Under the pieces are notes generated by a model. The model worked only from the letters and a program-made list of their open reading frames with translations, searched no databases and was not told where the DNA came from. From Lutibacter litoralis (GTDB lineage: Bacteria > Bacteroidota > Bacteroidia > Flavobacteriales > Flavobacteriaceae): a DNA stretch of 32,492 nt. The position numbers and the translations under genes are program-made. The DNA lies in contig NZ_BMNS01000013.1 in NCBI RefSeq assembly GCF_014646675.1, forward strand, positions 1 through 32,492. Direction: 5' to 3'. Positions 6,335 through 15,738 of this stretch are shown here, in pieces (the first letter of the stretch is position 1; every line of letters starts with the position of its first letter).

Positions 6335-7108
6335 TCACGAGTAGAGAGTTGCTTTTTTACCTCGAGAGAAACCTATTAGGCAAATTCCAAATTCTTTTGC
6401 AAAATCTACTGCTAAACTGGAACAGGCAGAAACGGCTATTACATATGGTATTTTTGCTATAAACGCTTTTGAAATAATTTCATAAGAAACACGTCCGCTT
6501 ACTAACATACAATTGGCATTTTTTAAAGTGTTGTTTAAAAGTAAATCTCCAATAACCTTATCTACGGCATTATGTCTGCCAATATCTTCTTTAATTGCTA
6601 AAAGTTTATAATTTTTATTAAAAAGAGCTGCTGCGTGTGAACCTCCCGACAAACCAAAAGTATCTTGGTTGGCTTTCATTTCTGAAAATAGATCTTCAAT
6701 TTTTTGGAAATCAAAATTAAAATGGTTTTTAAGTTTACTTCCTTTTACGGCAATATCTTCTAATTTTTGTTTACCACAAATTCCGCAGGAAGATACAGAT
6801 AATAAAGTCCTTTTGTTTAAAAAACCTTTTCCTAATAATTTTTTTGGAATAGTAGCATTTATAATGGAGAAACCGTTTTCACGTTTTTCTTGTATTTCAA
6901 AGGTTATAGTGTTTTTTTCTTTATAAATATCTTCAGCATACAATAAACCGCGAATGAGTTCAAAATCATCACCTGGAGTTCTCATTACAACCGTATATGG
7001 CTCTTTATTAATGTTAATTTGTAGGGCAGCTTCAATAACTAAAGCGTCTTTTACTTTTTTAGTGTCTCCATTATTTATTAAAATACCTTCGTAATTTAAA
7101 GTTTGCAT
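6335..7108 (-). CDS. fdhD: Formate dehydrogenase sulfurtransferase FdhD
   Basis: FdhD transfers sulfur from a cysteine desulfurase to the molybdenum cofactor of formate dehydrogenase, a step the enzyme needs for activity. The 257-aa protein has the family's Cys pair CGIC at 108-111 in the flexible loop, and the conserved DIGRHNAVDK at about 175-184 that helps bind the cofactor guanosines. I chose the ATG at 7108, four bases after the fdhF stop, over an upstream in-frame start at 7147 that would run back into fdhF. It is the last gene of the formate dehydrogenase operon, so accessory factor and enzyme are made together. Confidence 0.95.
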   Translation of the reverse strand: MQTLNYEGILINNGDTKKVKDALVIEAALQININKEPYTVVMRTPGDDFELIRGLLYAEDIYKEKNTITFEIQEKRENGFSIINATIPKKLLGKGFLNKRTLLSVSSCGICGKQKLEDIAVKGSKLKNHFNFDFQKIEDLFSEMKANQDTFGLSGGSHAAALFNKNYKLLAIKEDIGRHNAVDKVIGDLLLNNTLKNANCMLVSGRVSYEIISKAFIAKIPYVIAVSACSSLAVDFAKEFGICLIGFSRGKKATLYS

Positions 7109-7112
7109 AAAA

Positions 7113-9833
7113 TTAATTTGGAATTTGTTCAAAATCAACTGCAACAACTTTATATTCTGGAGTCATTGTTTCTTTGTCTCCAACGCTTCCTGTAATTATA
7201 TTAATAAACACTTCAGGTTGATGAAAAGTAGTTCTTAAAACTCCTCTTTTAACATTTTTAGAGTACTTTATTGGTATTTGTACACTTCCTCTATCAGAAA
7301 AGATTCGAACAACTGTATTGTCTTTAATTCCTTTCTCTCTAGCATCTCTTGGATGCACTTCTAATATATCTTGAGGTAAAATTGTTTGGTTGTCAGTTCT
7401 TCGTGTCATTGTCCCAGAATTGTAATGTTCTAATTCACGTCCAGTTGTTAATATAAATGGATATTTTTTTCCATGGGATATTATTTCAGGTGTTTCTTCA
7501 AAATCAAAATGATGAAAAGTTCCAACTCCTTTTTTAAATTGTCCATTAATATGCAACATTTTAGTATCAGTTCCATCTTCATTTATAGGCCATTGTAAGC
7601 CATTTTCACCTAATCGTTCCCAAGTTAAACCTTTCATAAATGGAATAACATCTGCAATTTCTTCAATAACTTTGCCAGCATCATATGTTAAGCCTGTGGG
7701 TTGTTTATAGCCTAAACGACTCATAACATCAATAATTATTTGTCCATCTGGTTTTGTATTTCCAATTGGTTCAATCACTTTATTTACCCTTTGAACTCTG
7801 CGTTCACCATTGGTGAATGTTCCATTCTTTTCAAAATAGGAAGAAGCAGGAAGTACAACATCTGCCATTTCGGTAGTTGCGGTCATAAATAATTCTTGCA
7901 CCACAATTAATTCTAATTTCTCAAAAGCTTTAATGCTATGATTTGTGTTAGGATCTGTCATAATAGTATCTTCTCCCATAATATAGAGGGCTTTTAATTT
8001 ACCATCAATTGCTGCATCCAACATTTGAGGAATTTTTAATCCTTCATGTTCTGGCATTTTTGAAACACCATATTTTTTTGCGTAATATTTTTGAATTTCA
8101 GGTTTGTTAATATCCATATAACCAGCGCCTTGGTGTGGTTGTACACCCATATCAGCTGCTCCTTGAACGTTATTTTGTCCACGTAGCGGATTTAAACCAA
8201 CTCCATTTCTACCAACATTACCAGTCATCATTGCTAAATTAGATAATAACATTACGGTTTTACTTCCCTGAAAATGTTCAGTAACTCCTAAACCATGAAA
8301 TTCCATTGCTCTGTTAGCTTTTGCATAAGCAATAGCAGCTTTTCTTACCAATTTTTTAGAAACACCGGTAAGTGTTTCTAATTCATGCATATTAAGAGTT
8401 TCAACGTGTATTTTAAACGCTGAATACTTTTCGGTATATGAATCTATAAAATGTTGATTTACTAGGTTTTCTTTAATGATATAATGCGCAATCATATTTA
8501 AAATTGCCACATTAGTTCCTGGTCTAATTTGTAAATGATAATCAGCCAATTCAGCTAAAGAAGTTTTGATAGGATCAACCACAATTGAGGTTACTCCCTT
8601 CATAAAAGCCTGTTTAATTTTGGCTCCAGTTACGGGATGACCTTTCACTGGATTTGCACCAAACAAGAAAATTGCATCGGTTTGTTTTAAGTCTTCTATT
8701 GAATTTGTTGCAGCTCCAGTTCCAAAGGATTGTTGCATTCCAAAGGCCGTAGGAGCGTGGCAAACACGCGCACAACCATCAATATTATTGGTTCCAACGG
8801 TAACACGTATCATTTTTTGCATTAAATAATTTTCTTCGTTGGTTGCTCTTGATGAAGAAATTCCACCAATACTGTCTGGACCATATTTATTTTTTATTTC
8901 AATTAATTTAGTTGCAATAAAATCGTATGCTTCGTCCCAAGTAACCACTTCAAATTTACCTTTCTTTTTAATCATTGGTTCACGCAAACGATCTGGATGA
9001 TCGTAAAATTGAAACGCAAAACGACCCTTTAAACAAGTATGGCCTTGATTTACTTCGGCAGTTTCAGGAGCTTGAATTCCTCTAATTTTCCCATCGATTA
9101 CAGAAACATCTAATTGGCAACCAACACCGCAATAGGTGCAAGTTGTTCTTACTGTTTTATCTGCAATTAAAGTTTTTGTTTCAAATTTATCCGTTAAAGC
9201 TTCTGTTGGACAGGTTTGCACACAAGCTCCACAAGAAACGCAAGCAGATTCATTAAAAGTTTCATCAAAACCTTTGATTATATTGGTTGCAAAACCACGA
9301 CCAGACATTCCTAAAATCATTTCACCCTGAATTTCTTCACAGGCTCTTACGCATCTAAAACAATTTATACATTGTGATAAATCCGATTTTATGTATGGAT
9401 GTGCTCTATCTGGTTGAATATCAAAATGAGTTTTTCCTTTAGGATAACGAATGTTTGGAATTCCAATTTGAGCAATCGTTTCTTGAAATGGTGTAGCTTT
9501 TTTAGTTGAAGAAGGAAAAATTTTATCTGATGGATAATCTGTTAAAACCAATTCAACAATATTTTTTCGAAGGCGTTGCATCCGTTCCGTATTGTGATAA
9601 ATATACAATCCTTCTGAAATAGGAGTGTGACATGATGCCATTGTTTTTGTAGGTCCATCTTTTTCGCGTGCTACTTCAACGGAACAAACTCTGCAAGATC
9701 CAAAATTCTCCAAACGATCATCTTGGCACATTGTTGGAATGGCATTTTTGTTATTTTCAATTCTTCGAACATATTCTAAGATGGTTTCACCTTGAACAAA
9801 ATCGTATGCTATGTTATTTATATATGCTTTCAT
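7113..9833 (-). CDS. fdhF: NAD-linked formate dehydrogenase, molybdopterin catalytic subunit
   Basis: This 906-aa catalytic subunit oxidises formate to CO2 at a bis-MGD molybdenum or tungsten centre. Domains in order: an N-terminal [2Fe-2S] ferredoxin-like domain (Cys36, 47, 50, 68); two [4Fe-4S] clusters in a bacterial ferredoxin domain (CINCFRC at 155-161 with C165; CVSCGAC at 198-204 with C208); the proximal [4Fe-4S] motif CTYCGVGC (232-239) with C267; then the molybdopterin domains. Cys358 in CARVCH takes the place of selenocysteine as metal ligand. No cysteine occurs between 69 and 154, so the His-Cys cluster found in many NuoG-like relatives is missing. It starts seven bases after the stop of the diaphorase gene, in the same operon. 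The enzyme is expected to be cytosolic because there is no Tat signal. Confidence 0.95.
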   Translation of the reverse strand: MKAYINNIAYDFVQGETILEYVRRIENNKNAIPTMCQDDRLENFGSCRVCSVEVAREKDGPTKTMASCHTPISEGLYIYHNTERMQRLRKNIVELVLTDYPSDKIFPSSTKKATPFQETIAQIGIPNIRYPKGKTHFDIQPDRAHPYIKSDLSQCINCFRCVRACEEIQGEMILGMSGRGFATNIIKGFDETFNESACVSCGACVQTCPTEALTDKFETKTLIADKTVRTTCTYCGVGCQLDVSVIDGKIRGIQAPETAEVNQGHTCLKGRFAFQFYDHPDRLREPMIKKKGKFEVVTWDEAYDFIATKLIEIKNKYGPDSIGGISSSRATNEENYLMQKMIRVTVGTNNIDGCARVCHAPTAFGMQQSFGTGAATNSIEDLKQTDAIFLFGANPVKGHPVTGAKIKQAFMKGVTSIVVDPIKTSLAELADYHLQIRPGTNVAILNMIAHYIIKENLVNQHFIDSYTEKYSAFKIHVETLNMHELETLTGVSKKLVRKAAIAYAKANRAMEFHGLGVTEHFQGSKTVMLLSNLAMMTGNVGRNGVGLNPLRGQNNVQGAADMGVQPHQGAGYMDINKPEIQKYYAKKYGVSKMPEHEGLKIPQMLDAAIDGKLKALYIMGEDTIMTDPNTNHSIKAFEKLELIVVQELFMTATTEMADVVLPASSYFEKNGTFTNGERRVQRVNKVIEPIGNTKPDGQIIIDVMSRLGYKQPTGLTYDAGKVIEEIADVIPFMKGLTWERLGENGLQWPINEDGTDTKMLHINGQFKKGVGTFHHFDFEETPEIISHGKKYPFILTTGRELEHYNSGTMTRRTDNQTILPQDILEVHPRDAREKGIKDNTVVRIFSDRGSVQIPIKYSKNVKRGVLRTTFHQPEVFINIITGSVGDKETMTPEYKVVAVDFEQIPN

Positions 9834-9840
9834 ATTGATT

Positions 9841-11466
9841 TTAGTTTGAAGTAAAGTATTGTTTCAGTTCTTCCTTAAAATACTGTAATGCATTTTTTAC
9901 GGGAAGCGGAACGCCGCCACCTAATGCACAAAGAGATCCAATTTCTAATGTTTCTAATAAATCATTAAATAAGTGAAGGTCTATTTTATAGTTTGATGTT
10001 TGCGCTTTTTGAAGCATTTCCATACCTCTATATGAACCAATTCTACAAGGATAACATTTTCCACAAGACTCATCGGCTGTAAATTCTAGTAAATGTTCCA
10101 AAAATTTCACCATTGGAAAATCAGTTGGAATAGAAACCACACTTGCATGTCCTAGTAAAAATCCGTTTGCGTTTAAACTTTCAAAATCTAAAGTTAAATC
10201 TGCTATTTTATGCATTGGAACAATTCCGCCTAATGGTCCTCCAATTTGGAATGCTTTAATATCATCTCTAAAACCATTACCAAATTTATAAAAAATAGTG
10301 TTTAAATCTGTACCCATTTCTATTTCGTACATTCCTGGAGTATTGAAAAAACTATCTAAAGATACCAATTTTGTACCTGTTGATTGTTTGGTACCAAGGT
10401 TTGCATAGGATTTTCCACCGTTTTCTATAATCCAATGAATATTTGCAAACGTTTCTACGTTGCTTAAAACGGTTGGTTTGCCATACAGACCATATTGGGC
10501 TGGATAAGGCGGGCGCACACGAACTTCTGGACGTAATCCTTCTATAGAGTTTAATAAGGCAGTTTCTTCACCACAAACATACGAACCTTGACCACGAATT
10601 ATTTTAAATTTAAAATCGCCAATCAGGTTCTTTTCTTTTAATTCATGTACGGCTTCTCTAACTATTTTAATAGATTCTGGATATTCGCCACGAATGTATA
10701 AAACACCGGTATTTGCACCAACAGTTAATCCGCTTAAATACATTCCAAAGAGCACTTTATGTGGTTGATGTTCCATCAGGTACATATCAGAATATGCCCC
10801 AGGGTCGCCTTCATCGGCATTACAAACTATATATTTTTCAATATTTGTTTCTTTAATTACTGCGTCTAATTTAAACCAAAAAGGAAATCCAGCTCCACCA
10901 CGACCTCTTAAATTAGAAGTTTTTATTTCTTGAATAACTTGTTGAGGATTTGCTTTATGTTTATTTACTAACGCATAAAATTCTGTAATATCTTCAATTT
11001 TACATGTTAAAATTGGAATTGTATTACAATCTATAGTATAGGTATTCTCTTGATATTTTTTATCAATTATTATAGTTGCAACTTCTTTTTCAGTAGATGC
11101 ATTGTATGTTTTACCATTATACATAAATGCATTGTTAGTGTGGCAACGGCCCACGCAAGCAGCATGGCCAATCTCTTCGTTTTTGAAGTGCTTTTCAATA
11201 TTTTTTTGAAGATTATTTTGTGTTTTAGCAACCATACAAGCAGTACCACTGCACACATGTATCTTTTTAGAGCGATTTTCTTCTCTTGTGAAATCGTAAA
11301 AAGAAGATGTTCCAACAATAACGGAATCATCTAATAGAAAGCGTTTTGCTAATTTCTTAAAATCTTCTTTAGGCGCATTTTTATGTGATAAATCTGCTAT
11401 ATTTTCAAACAAATTATCATCTAAACCCTTACGAGATGATAATGATCGTATATTTTTATTTGCCAT
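9841..11466 (-). CDS. Formate dehydrogenase NADH-binding subunit, NuoE-NuoF fusion
   Basis: This 541-aa diaphorase subunit passes electrons from the catalytic subunit to NAD+. Residues about 68-145 form a NuoE-like thioredoxin-fold [2Fe-2S] domain with Cys72, 77, 104 and 108. The remainder is NuoF-like: the GRGGAGFP nucleotide/FMN loop (188-195), the FMN site CNADEGDPGA (215-224), GSYVCGEETALL (294-305), and a [4Fe-4S] site CGKCYPC (468-474) with Cys513. The fusion replaces separate gamma and beta subunits of FdsGBA-type enzymes. It is the first gene of the operon with fdhF and fdhD. The 60-base gap before it should contain the promoter, but I see no clean consensus there. The assignment is firm from the cluster ligands and operon context. 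Confidence 0.93.
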   Translation of the reverse strand: MANKNIRSLSSRKGLDDNLFENIADLSHKNAPKEDFKKLAKRFLLDDSVIVGTSSFYDFTREENRSKKIHVCSGTACMVAKTQNNLQKNIEKHFKNEEIGHAACVGRCHTNNAFMYNGKTYNASTEKEVATIIIDKKYQENTYTIDCNTIPILTCKIEDITEFYALVNKHKANPQQVIQEIKTSNLRGRGGAGFPFWFKLDAVIKETNIEKYIVCNADEGDPGAYSDMYLMEHQPHKVLFGMYLSGLTVGANTGVLYIRGEYPESIKIVREAVHELKEKNLIGDFKFKIIRGQGSYVCGEETALLNSIEGLRPEVRVRPPYPAQYGLYGKPTVLSNVETFANIHWIIENGGKSYANLGTKQSTGTKLVSLDSFFNTPGMYEIEMGTDLNTIFYKFGNGFRDDIKAFQIGGPLGGIVPMHKIADLTLDFESLNANGFLLGHASVVSIPTDFPMVKFLEHLLEFTADESCGKCYPCRIGSYRGMEMLQKAQTSNYKIDLHLFNDLLETLEIGSLCALGGGVPLPVKNALQYFKEELKQYFTSN

Positions 11467-11526
11467 TTTGTTGAGTATATTTGGCTAAAAATACTAAAAA
11501 TTTTAGGATGTAGGTTAAAACTGAAC

Positions 11527-12702
11527 CTACACTTTGTTACAGATTAAAACAATGTGCTTTTGATGGAAATCGGTTGTAAAAAATAAGAATTGATTGCCAC
11601 CTTCTTTTAATCCTGTTTTTTTTCTAATCTGAGCGACAGTTTCAGGAAAATTTCGTGTGGTAATATTTGCTTTTTTTGAAGGGATTAATTTTTTAAGCTG
11701 TTTTTTATCGTAGGAAATAATATGCTTAATTTCGAATTTTCTACCCGGAAAATCTATCAATTTTTCAGAGGTGTATAAATGAGAATGTTGGTGTAATTTA
11801 TTTAGCTCTAATTGTACTGAAATTTGGTTAAAAGCACCTGCTTTTAAAATTGCTGCATTCGGTTCAAATAAATATTTCTTTGGTTCGGAATAAAAAGAGA
11901 GACCTTCGTCGTTTAAACTGAAATTAAATTGTTGATTTCCTTTTTTATTAATATTAAAGGTTTTAATATCAACTTGTTGTGTGTAGTTTTTTTCTAATAA
12001 AAATAATAATTCTTTAACCTCGTTTTCAATAGCTATTACATGAATTTCTTTAACAAAATTCAATTCATTTATGGCGCTTGTTATATCTAAAATTGGAGAA
12101 ACTTTGATAAGAATATGATCAGATTTATCAAATAATTGCTTTAAATTGTTAGGAATATTTGGCAAACAATCTTCCAATAAAAAAACTTTGCCTTTTGCGT
12201 CATTTCTCCTAGAAGGATCGGCATAAATCCAATCAAATTTTTGAGTTGAGTTTTTAATGTAATCTAAACCATTTCCAATATAATTAGTTATGTTTTTAAT
12301 ATTAAACCGTTTGTTATTATGGATTACAATTTTGGATAACTTTTGGTTAATTTCACAATGTGTTACCTGGTTAACTTTTTGTGAAAAATAATAACAATCT
12401 ACTCCAAAACCACCTGTAATATCAACTAAATTATTTCCACTAAGCAAATTTGCTTTGTAGTTGGCAGTTATTTCAGAGGAGGTTTGTTCAATATTTAATT
12501 TATTTGGGTAATAGATGTTTTCAGCTGAAAACCAAGTTGGTAATTTTTTTTCACATCTTTTTTTCGACTCAATTTGTTCGGCAATTTCTTGAATAGATAC
12601 ATTCTCAAACGGGCTTCCTTTTAAAATGAGTTTTGTAATATCCGATTTTAGATTTGCAGCTATAAACTCTTGAACTTCTGTATTTAAAATATTGATATTC
12701 AA
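11527..12702 (-). CDS. PG_1098-type SAM-dependent methyltransferase with THUMP-like domain
   Basis: This 391-aa class I methyltransferase has the SAM-binding motif VDITGGFG at 93-100, an acidic motif II region (CEINQ at 116-120), and a catalytic-type ADPSRR at 161-166, a variant of DPPY. The C-terminal part (about 230-391) fits the ferredoxin-like and THUMP-like domains of the PG_1098 family of Bacteroidetes, so an RNA substrate is likely. The RNA target is not known. The start codon lies one base after the DUF1697 stop, making it the last gene of a tightly packed run that begins at 15557. Confidence 0.85.
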   Translation of the reverse strand: MNINILNTEVQEFIAANLKSDITKLILKGSPFENVSIQEIAEQIESKKRCEKKLPTWFSAENIYYPNKLNIEQTSSEITANYKANLLSGNNLVDITGGFGVDCYYFSQKVNQVTHCEINQKLSKIVIHNNKRFNIKNITNYIGNGLDYIKNSTQKFDWIYADPSRRNDAKGKVFLLEDCLPNIPNNLKQLFDKSDHILIKVSPILDITSAINELNFVKEIHVIAIENEVKELLFLLEKNYTQQVDIKTFNINKKGNQQFNFSLNDEGLSFYSEPKKYLFEPNAAILKAGAFNQISVQLELNKLHQHSHLYTSEKLIDFPGRKFEIKHIISYDKKQLKKLIPSKKANITTRNFPETVAQIRKKTGLKEGGNQFLFFTTDFHQKHIVLICNKV

Positions 12703-12703
12703 T

Positions 12704-13246
12704 TTATTGTTTGCTTAATTCAACAAGTTTGGTGACCGTGTTCCAGTTTCGAGAATTAGCTGAAACTTTTAATTTATTTTCTATATTATTATTTGATAAT
12801 TTTGTTCTTCCAAATCCATTTGGACAATAGAGGTAAACTGTTTTATTTTTAAAAATAATTAATTCATTTTTAGCTGCGAGTGCTTTCACCTTAGAAATTC
12901 CTTCTTCTGTGGGAATGTTATCTAAAAATGTGGCACAAGTTTTTTTGAAATCAAAATCTGTCTCGTTCTTAAATGGGTTCGATTTAAAAACCGATTCTAA
13001 TGTTTCTTTTTCTAAAACTAAGACTTTTATAGAATATCTAAATTTGTTATTTATCTCAGTTATTATTTTATTTTCAATATTGGAAGTATTTTTTTCTTCA
13101 GAAGAAAAAATTACATTGCCACTTTGAATGTAAGTCGTTATTTCACTAAAACCAATATCTAAAAAGAGCTGTTTTAGTTCAGTCATTTTTATTTTGTTTT
13201 TACCAGATACATTTATGCCTCGCAAAAGTGCAATATAAATTTGCAT
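12704..13246 (-). CDS. DUF1697 family protein
   Basis: This 180-aa protein opens with YIALLRGINVSGKNKIKM (about 4-21), followed by TYIQSGNVIFSS (about 38-49); both are hallmarks of DUF1697. The domain is about 140 residues and occurs as a stand-alone protein in many bacteria. Its biochemical function is unknown to me. It is translated between the AI-2E family permease (three-base gap) and the methyltransferase (one-base gap), but no common pathway is evident. Confidence 0.9.
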   Translation of the reverse strand: MQIYIALLRGINVSGKNKIKMTELKQLFLDIGFSEITTYIQSGNVIFSSEEKNTSNIENKIITEINNKFRYSIKVLVLEKETLESVFKSNPFKNETDFDFKKTCATFLDNIPTEEGISKVKALAAKNELIIFKNKTVYLYCPNGFGRTKLSNNNIENKLKVSANSRNWNTVTKLVELSKQ

Positions 13247-13249
13247 AAA

Positions 13250-14365
13250 CTACAGGTCTTTAGTTAATGATTTTACAATTTTATTATGTGCTAAAAAAGC
13301 CTTTAAAATTACTTTAATTGCTGTATAAGTTGGTATGGCTACAATCATTCCTGTAACGCCAAAAAGAACTCCAGCAATCATAATTACTAAAAAAATTTCA
13401 AGAGGATGTGATTTTACACTATTTGAAAATATAAGAGGCTGACTTAAAAAATTGTCTATTAATTGGGCAATTATGTAACCAATCATTACATAAATTGTAG
13501 TTGGTAAAATAACCGATTGAAAATCTTGTCCTAAATTACTACTCATAGATAAAAATAACATTAAAACACCTCCAACCAAAGGTCCTATGTACGGAATTAA
13601 ATTTAAAAGAGCACATAAAAAAGCAATAACAATGGCATTTTCTATTCCAAATATAAGCAGTGTTATGGTATATATTACAAATAAAATGCTAATTTGAAAA
13701 ACCAAACCAATAAAGTATCTAGATAATAAATGGTTGATGACTGATAAGGATTTTCGAAGTTTATTTTCGTTTTTATCACTTACTAAAACATAGATAGAAT
13801 TTTCCATAATTTGTGTATCCTTCATTAAAAAAAATGTAATAAAAAGTACAGAAAATAAACCTATGCTTAAACTTCCAAGTGTGCCAATTACAGAATTTAA
13901 TAAATTTGGAATAGCGGTCATATTTTTAAATAAATCTAAATGTTTTAATTCATCTAAAACATCTATTCCTTTAGCCAAAAAATAATCGTTTGCCTGAATT
14001 AATAAATTTTGAATATTTGTTTGAAGTTCATCAATATTTAATAAGGATAAATTTTGTCCTTGTTCAATAATTAGGGGAATAAACATAGAAATTAATCCAG
14101 AAAGAATTGCAATAAAAATAAACATTGTAAAAATTACAGCTAAGGTATTTGGAAATTTTAATCTTTTCCTTAAAAAGGAAATTATTGGGCTTCCAATTAA
14201 TGCGATAACAACTGATATTGCTATGTATACCAAAATAGATTGTACTTCATATAAAAAAAACAGTAGCAAACAAACACCAAATAGTATGGCAATTGCTTTT
14301 AATATTCCGTTTGTAATTGTATTTGATGTCAAATTATTATTTTTTAATTTCAATAACTGCTCCAT
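13250..14365 (-). CDS. AI-2E family transporter (TqsA/PerM type)
   Basis: This 371-aa integral membrane protein has the AI-2E transporter layout: two N-terminal helices (about 22-75), an amphipathic extracellular section (about 108-160), then a C-terminal bundle with the conserved GIENAIVIAFLCALLNLIPY (about 242-261, with LIPYIGP) and a final IAIPTYTAIKV. Despite the family name only some members export autoinducer-2; others are sodium/proton antiporters or have no known substrate, so the substrate is not assigned. The ATG at 14365 overlaps the end of the phosphoesterase gene by 29 bases, implying co-translation. No better downstream start is visible. Confidence 0.9.
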   Translation of the reverse strand: MEQLLKLKNNNLTSNTITNGILKAIAILFGVCLLLFFLYEVQSILVYIAISVVIALIGSPIISFLRKRLKFPNTLAVIFTMFIFIAILSGLISMFIPLIIEQGQNLSLLNIDELQTNIQNLLIQANDYFLAKGIDVLDELKHLDLFKNMTAIPNLLNSVIGTLGSLSIGLFSVLFITFFLMKDTQIMENSIYVLVSDKNENKLRKSLSVINHLLSRYFIGLVFQISILFVIYTITLLIFGIENAIVIAFLCALLNLIPYIGPLVGGVLMLFLSMSSNLGQDFQSVILPTTIYVMIGYIIAQLIDNFLSQPLIFSNSVKSHPLEIFLVIMIAGVLFGVTGMIVAIPTYTAIKVILKAFLAHNKIVKSLTKDL

Positions 14366-15557
14366 TTGGAGGTGACCAAATATTTAAATTTTCAGGAATT
14401 TCAAACTGATTTTCGTTAGTTAATTCGGCAACTTCATCAACGTTATCAGTTTTAATGGTTCTTGCTGTTATAGCATCTTTTGAAACAAAAATCCATTTAA
14501 ATTGATTAAAAGACCCAGAGTCTCTAGTCCATTCCTTATTATCATCATTTTTTCTAATTGGTGCGCCCCAGCAACCTTCACCAACATAAATTGTTCCTTT
14601 AGAATCTCTTATAAAACCCTCGTCACTTCCAACACCTATTGAAGGTTTAATAGGCCAAGTAGATTTAACTGTATGTGAATCACATTCAACAACTAACTGA
14701 ACATTGTGTATGTAAAATAAATTTGACCAATGTTGGTAGTGATAATGGCCTTCTTTTTTTCTTGAAACGTGCGGTCGCATTGGTTTGTGGTATTGTGCAA
14801 TTTTCCAAAGATCTTTTTTATTTGCTTTTAATTCGTTTTTAAGCCAATTAGTTTGACTTCCCGGAATTGCAATTTCAGAATTTAGGGTATAAATTCGAAC
14901 AAAATGTTTTCCAAAAGGAATGCTGTAGTATACGCTTTCTGAGGGTGTATCAAATAAATTGTAAATACTTCTATCATCGCGCTCATGGTTTCCTCTGGCA
15001 ACAATAATAGAAAACATTCTATTGTCTGAGGCAATTGTTAGTTGCCAATCGTTAAACCAAGTTTGCCATTCACTATCGGTATCTCCTGCGGTCATATCGC
15101 CCCCAAATAACACGGCTGTTGGTTTTAGTTTTGAAACTAATTTATTTGCATTTTGTCTCGGAACTTGATTATTTCTGGAATCTCCACCAGCAATAAAAGA
15201 AATAGATTCTTTGTTTTTTGGAGCAGTTTTAAACCAAAAACGTTCACTAGTGCCTTCACTATCTCTAATAACAAAATAGTAAGTAGTATTTGATTTAAGA
15301 TTTTTTAAACGCACAAAGTTATTGTGCATTCCTTTAAAATAGATAGCTCTATCTACAGTTTGGTTGTTTTTGTATTTAGTGTAATTTGTACCAAAATCTG
15401 TTTTACCAAAATAAACTGTTGGATTATCGCCAGAAATTTGATTCCACCCAATAGTAATTGTTGTTGCAGGATTATTTCTTATAATTAAACGGTATTTGTC
15501 ATTTGCAGCTTTTAATACAAAAGAGCTTAAAAATAAAAAAACGACTATTTTTTTCAT
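14337..15557 (-). CDS. Secreted purple-acid-phosphatase-like metallophosphoesterase
   Basis: This 406-aa exported hydrolase has a signal peptide at residues 1-17, an N-terminal fibronectin-type domain (about 20-112) as in purple acid phosphatases, then a calcineurin-like domain. Metal-site motifs: GGDS (Asp126), GGDM (Asp154), GNHE (190-192, as GNH plus E), YHKP (His257) and DSHTVK (His295). The last motif is normally GHxH, but here the second His is a valine, so one metal ligand is altered or supplied from elsewhere. The substrate is probably a phosphomonoester. It is the first gene of the run to 11527. The 181 bases upstream are very AT-rich and I see no clear promoter on this strand. Confidence 0.85.
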   Translation of the reverse strand: MKKIVVFLFLSSFVLKAANDKYRLIIRNNPATTITIGWNQISGDNPTVYFGKTDFGTNYTKYKNNQTVDRAIYFKGMHNNFVRLKNLKSNTTYYFVIRDSEGTSERFWFKTAPKNKESISFIAGGDSRNNQVPRQNANKLVSKLKPTAVLFGGDMTAGDTDSEWQTWFNDWQLTIASDNRMFSIIVARGNHERDDRSIYNLFDTPSESVYYSIPFGKHFVRIYTLNSEIAIPGSQTNWLKNELKANKKDLWKIAQYHKPMRPHVSRKKEGHYHYQHWSNLFYIHNVQLVVECDSHTVKSTWPIKPSIGVGSDEGFIRDSKGTIYVGEGCWGAPIRKNDDNKEWTRDSGSFNQFKWIFVSKDAITARTIKTDNVDEVAELTNENQFEIPENLNIWSPPNGAVIEIKK

Positions 15558-15721
15558 GTATTTATAATATTTTTTAAAAGGTTACAAGTTGTAATCTTTT
15601 TATAATTTTAAAGTTAAGTATAAAATATGTTATTATTAATTAGTAATGTTCAAAAGTATTATTATTTATTAATAGTATAAAATATTTTCGTCATTTATAA
15701 ATTATATACTTCATATTTTAA

Positions 15722-15729
15722 TAGTTTTG
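15722..15729 (+). promoter_or_regulatory. -7-like element immediately upstream of the 280-aa membrane protein
   Basis: TAGTTTTG matches TAnnTTTG and ends nine bases before the start codon. If used, the transcript would be leaderless or almost so. No TTG is placed correctly upstream. Confidence 0.35.
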
Positions 15730-15738
15730 TAAAAATTT

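Noticed and set aside
11050..11334. Open frames on both strands within the NuoE-like part of the diaphorase gene
   Set aside because: They overlap the [2Fe-2S] ligand region of the true gene and encode biased, motif-free peptides.
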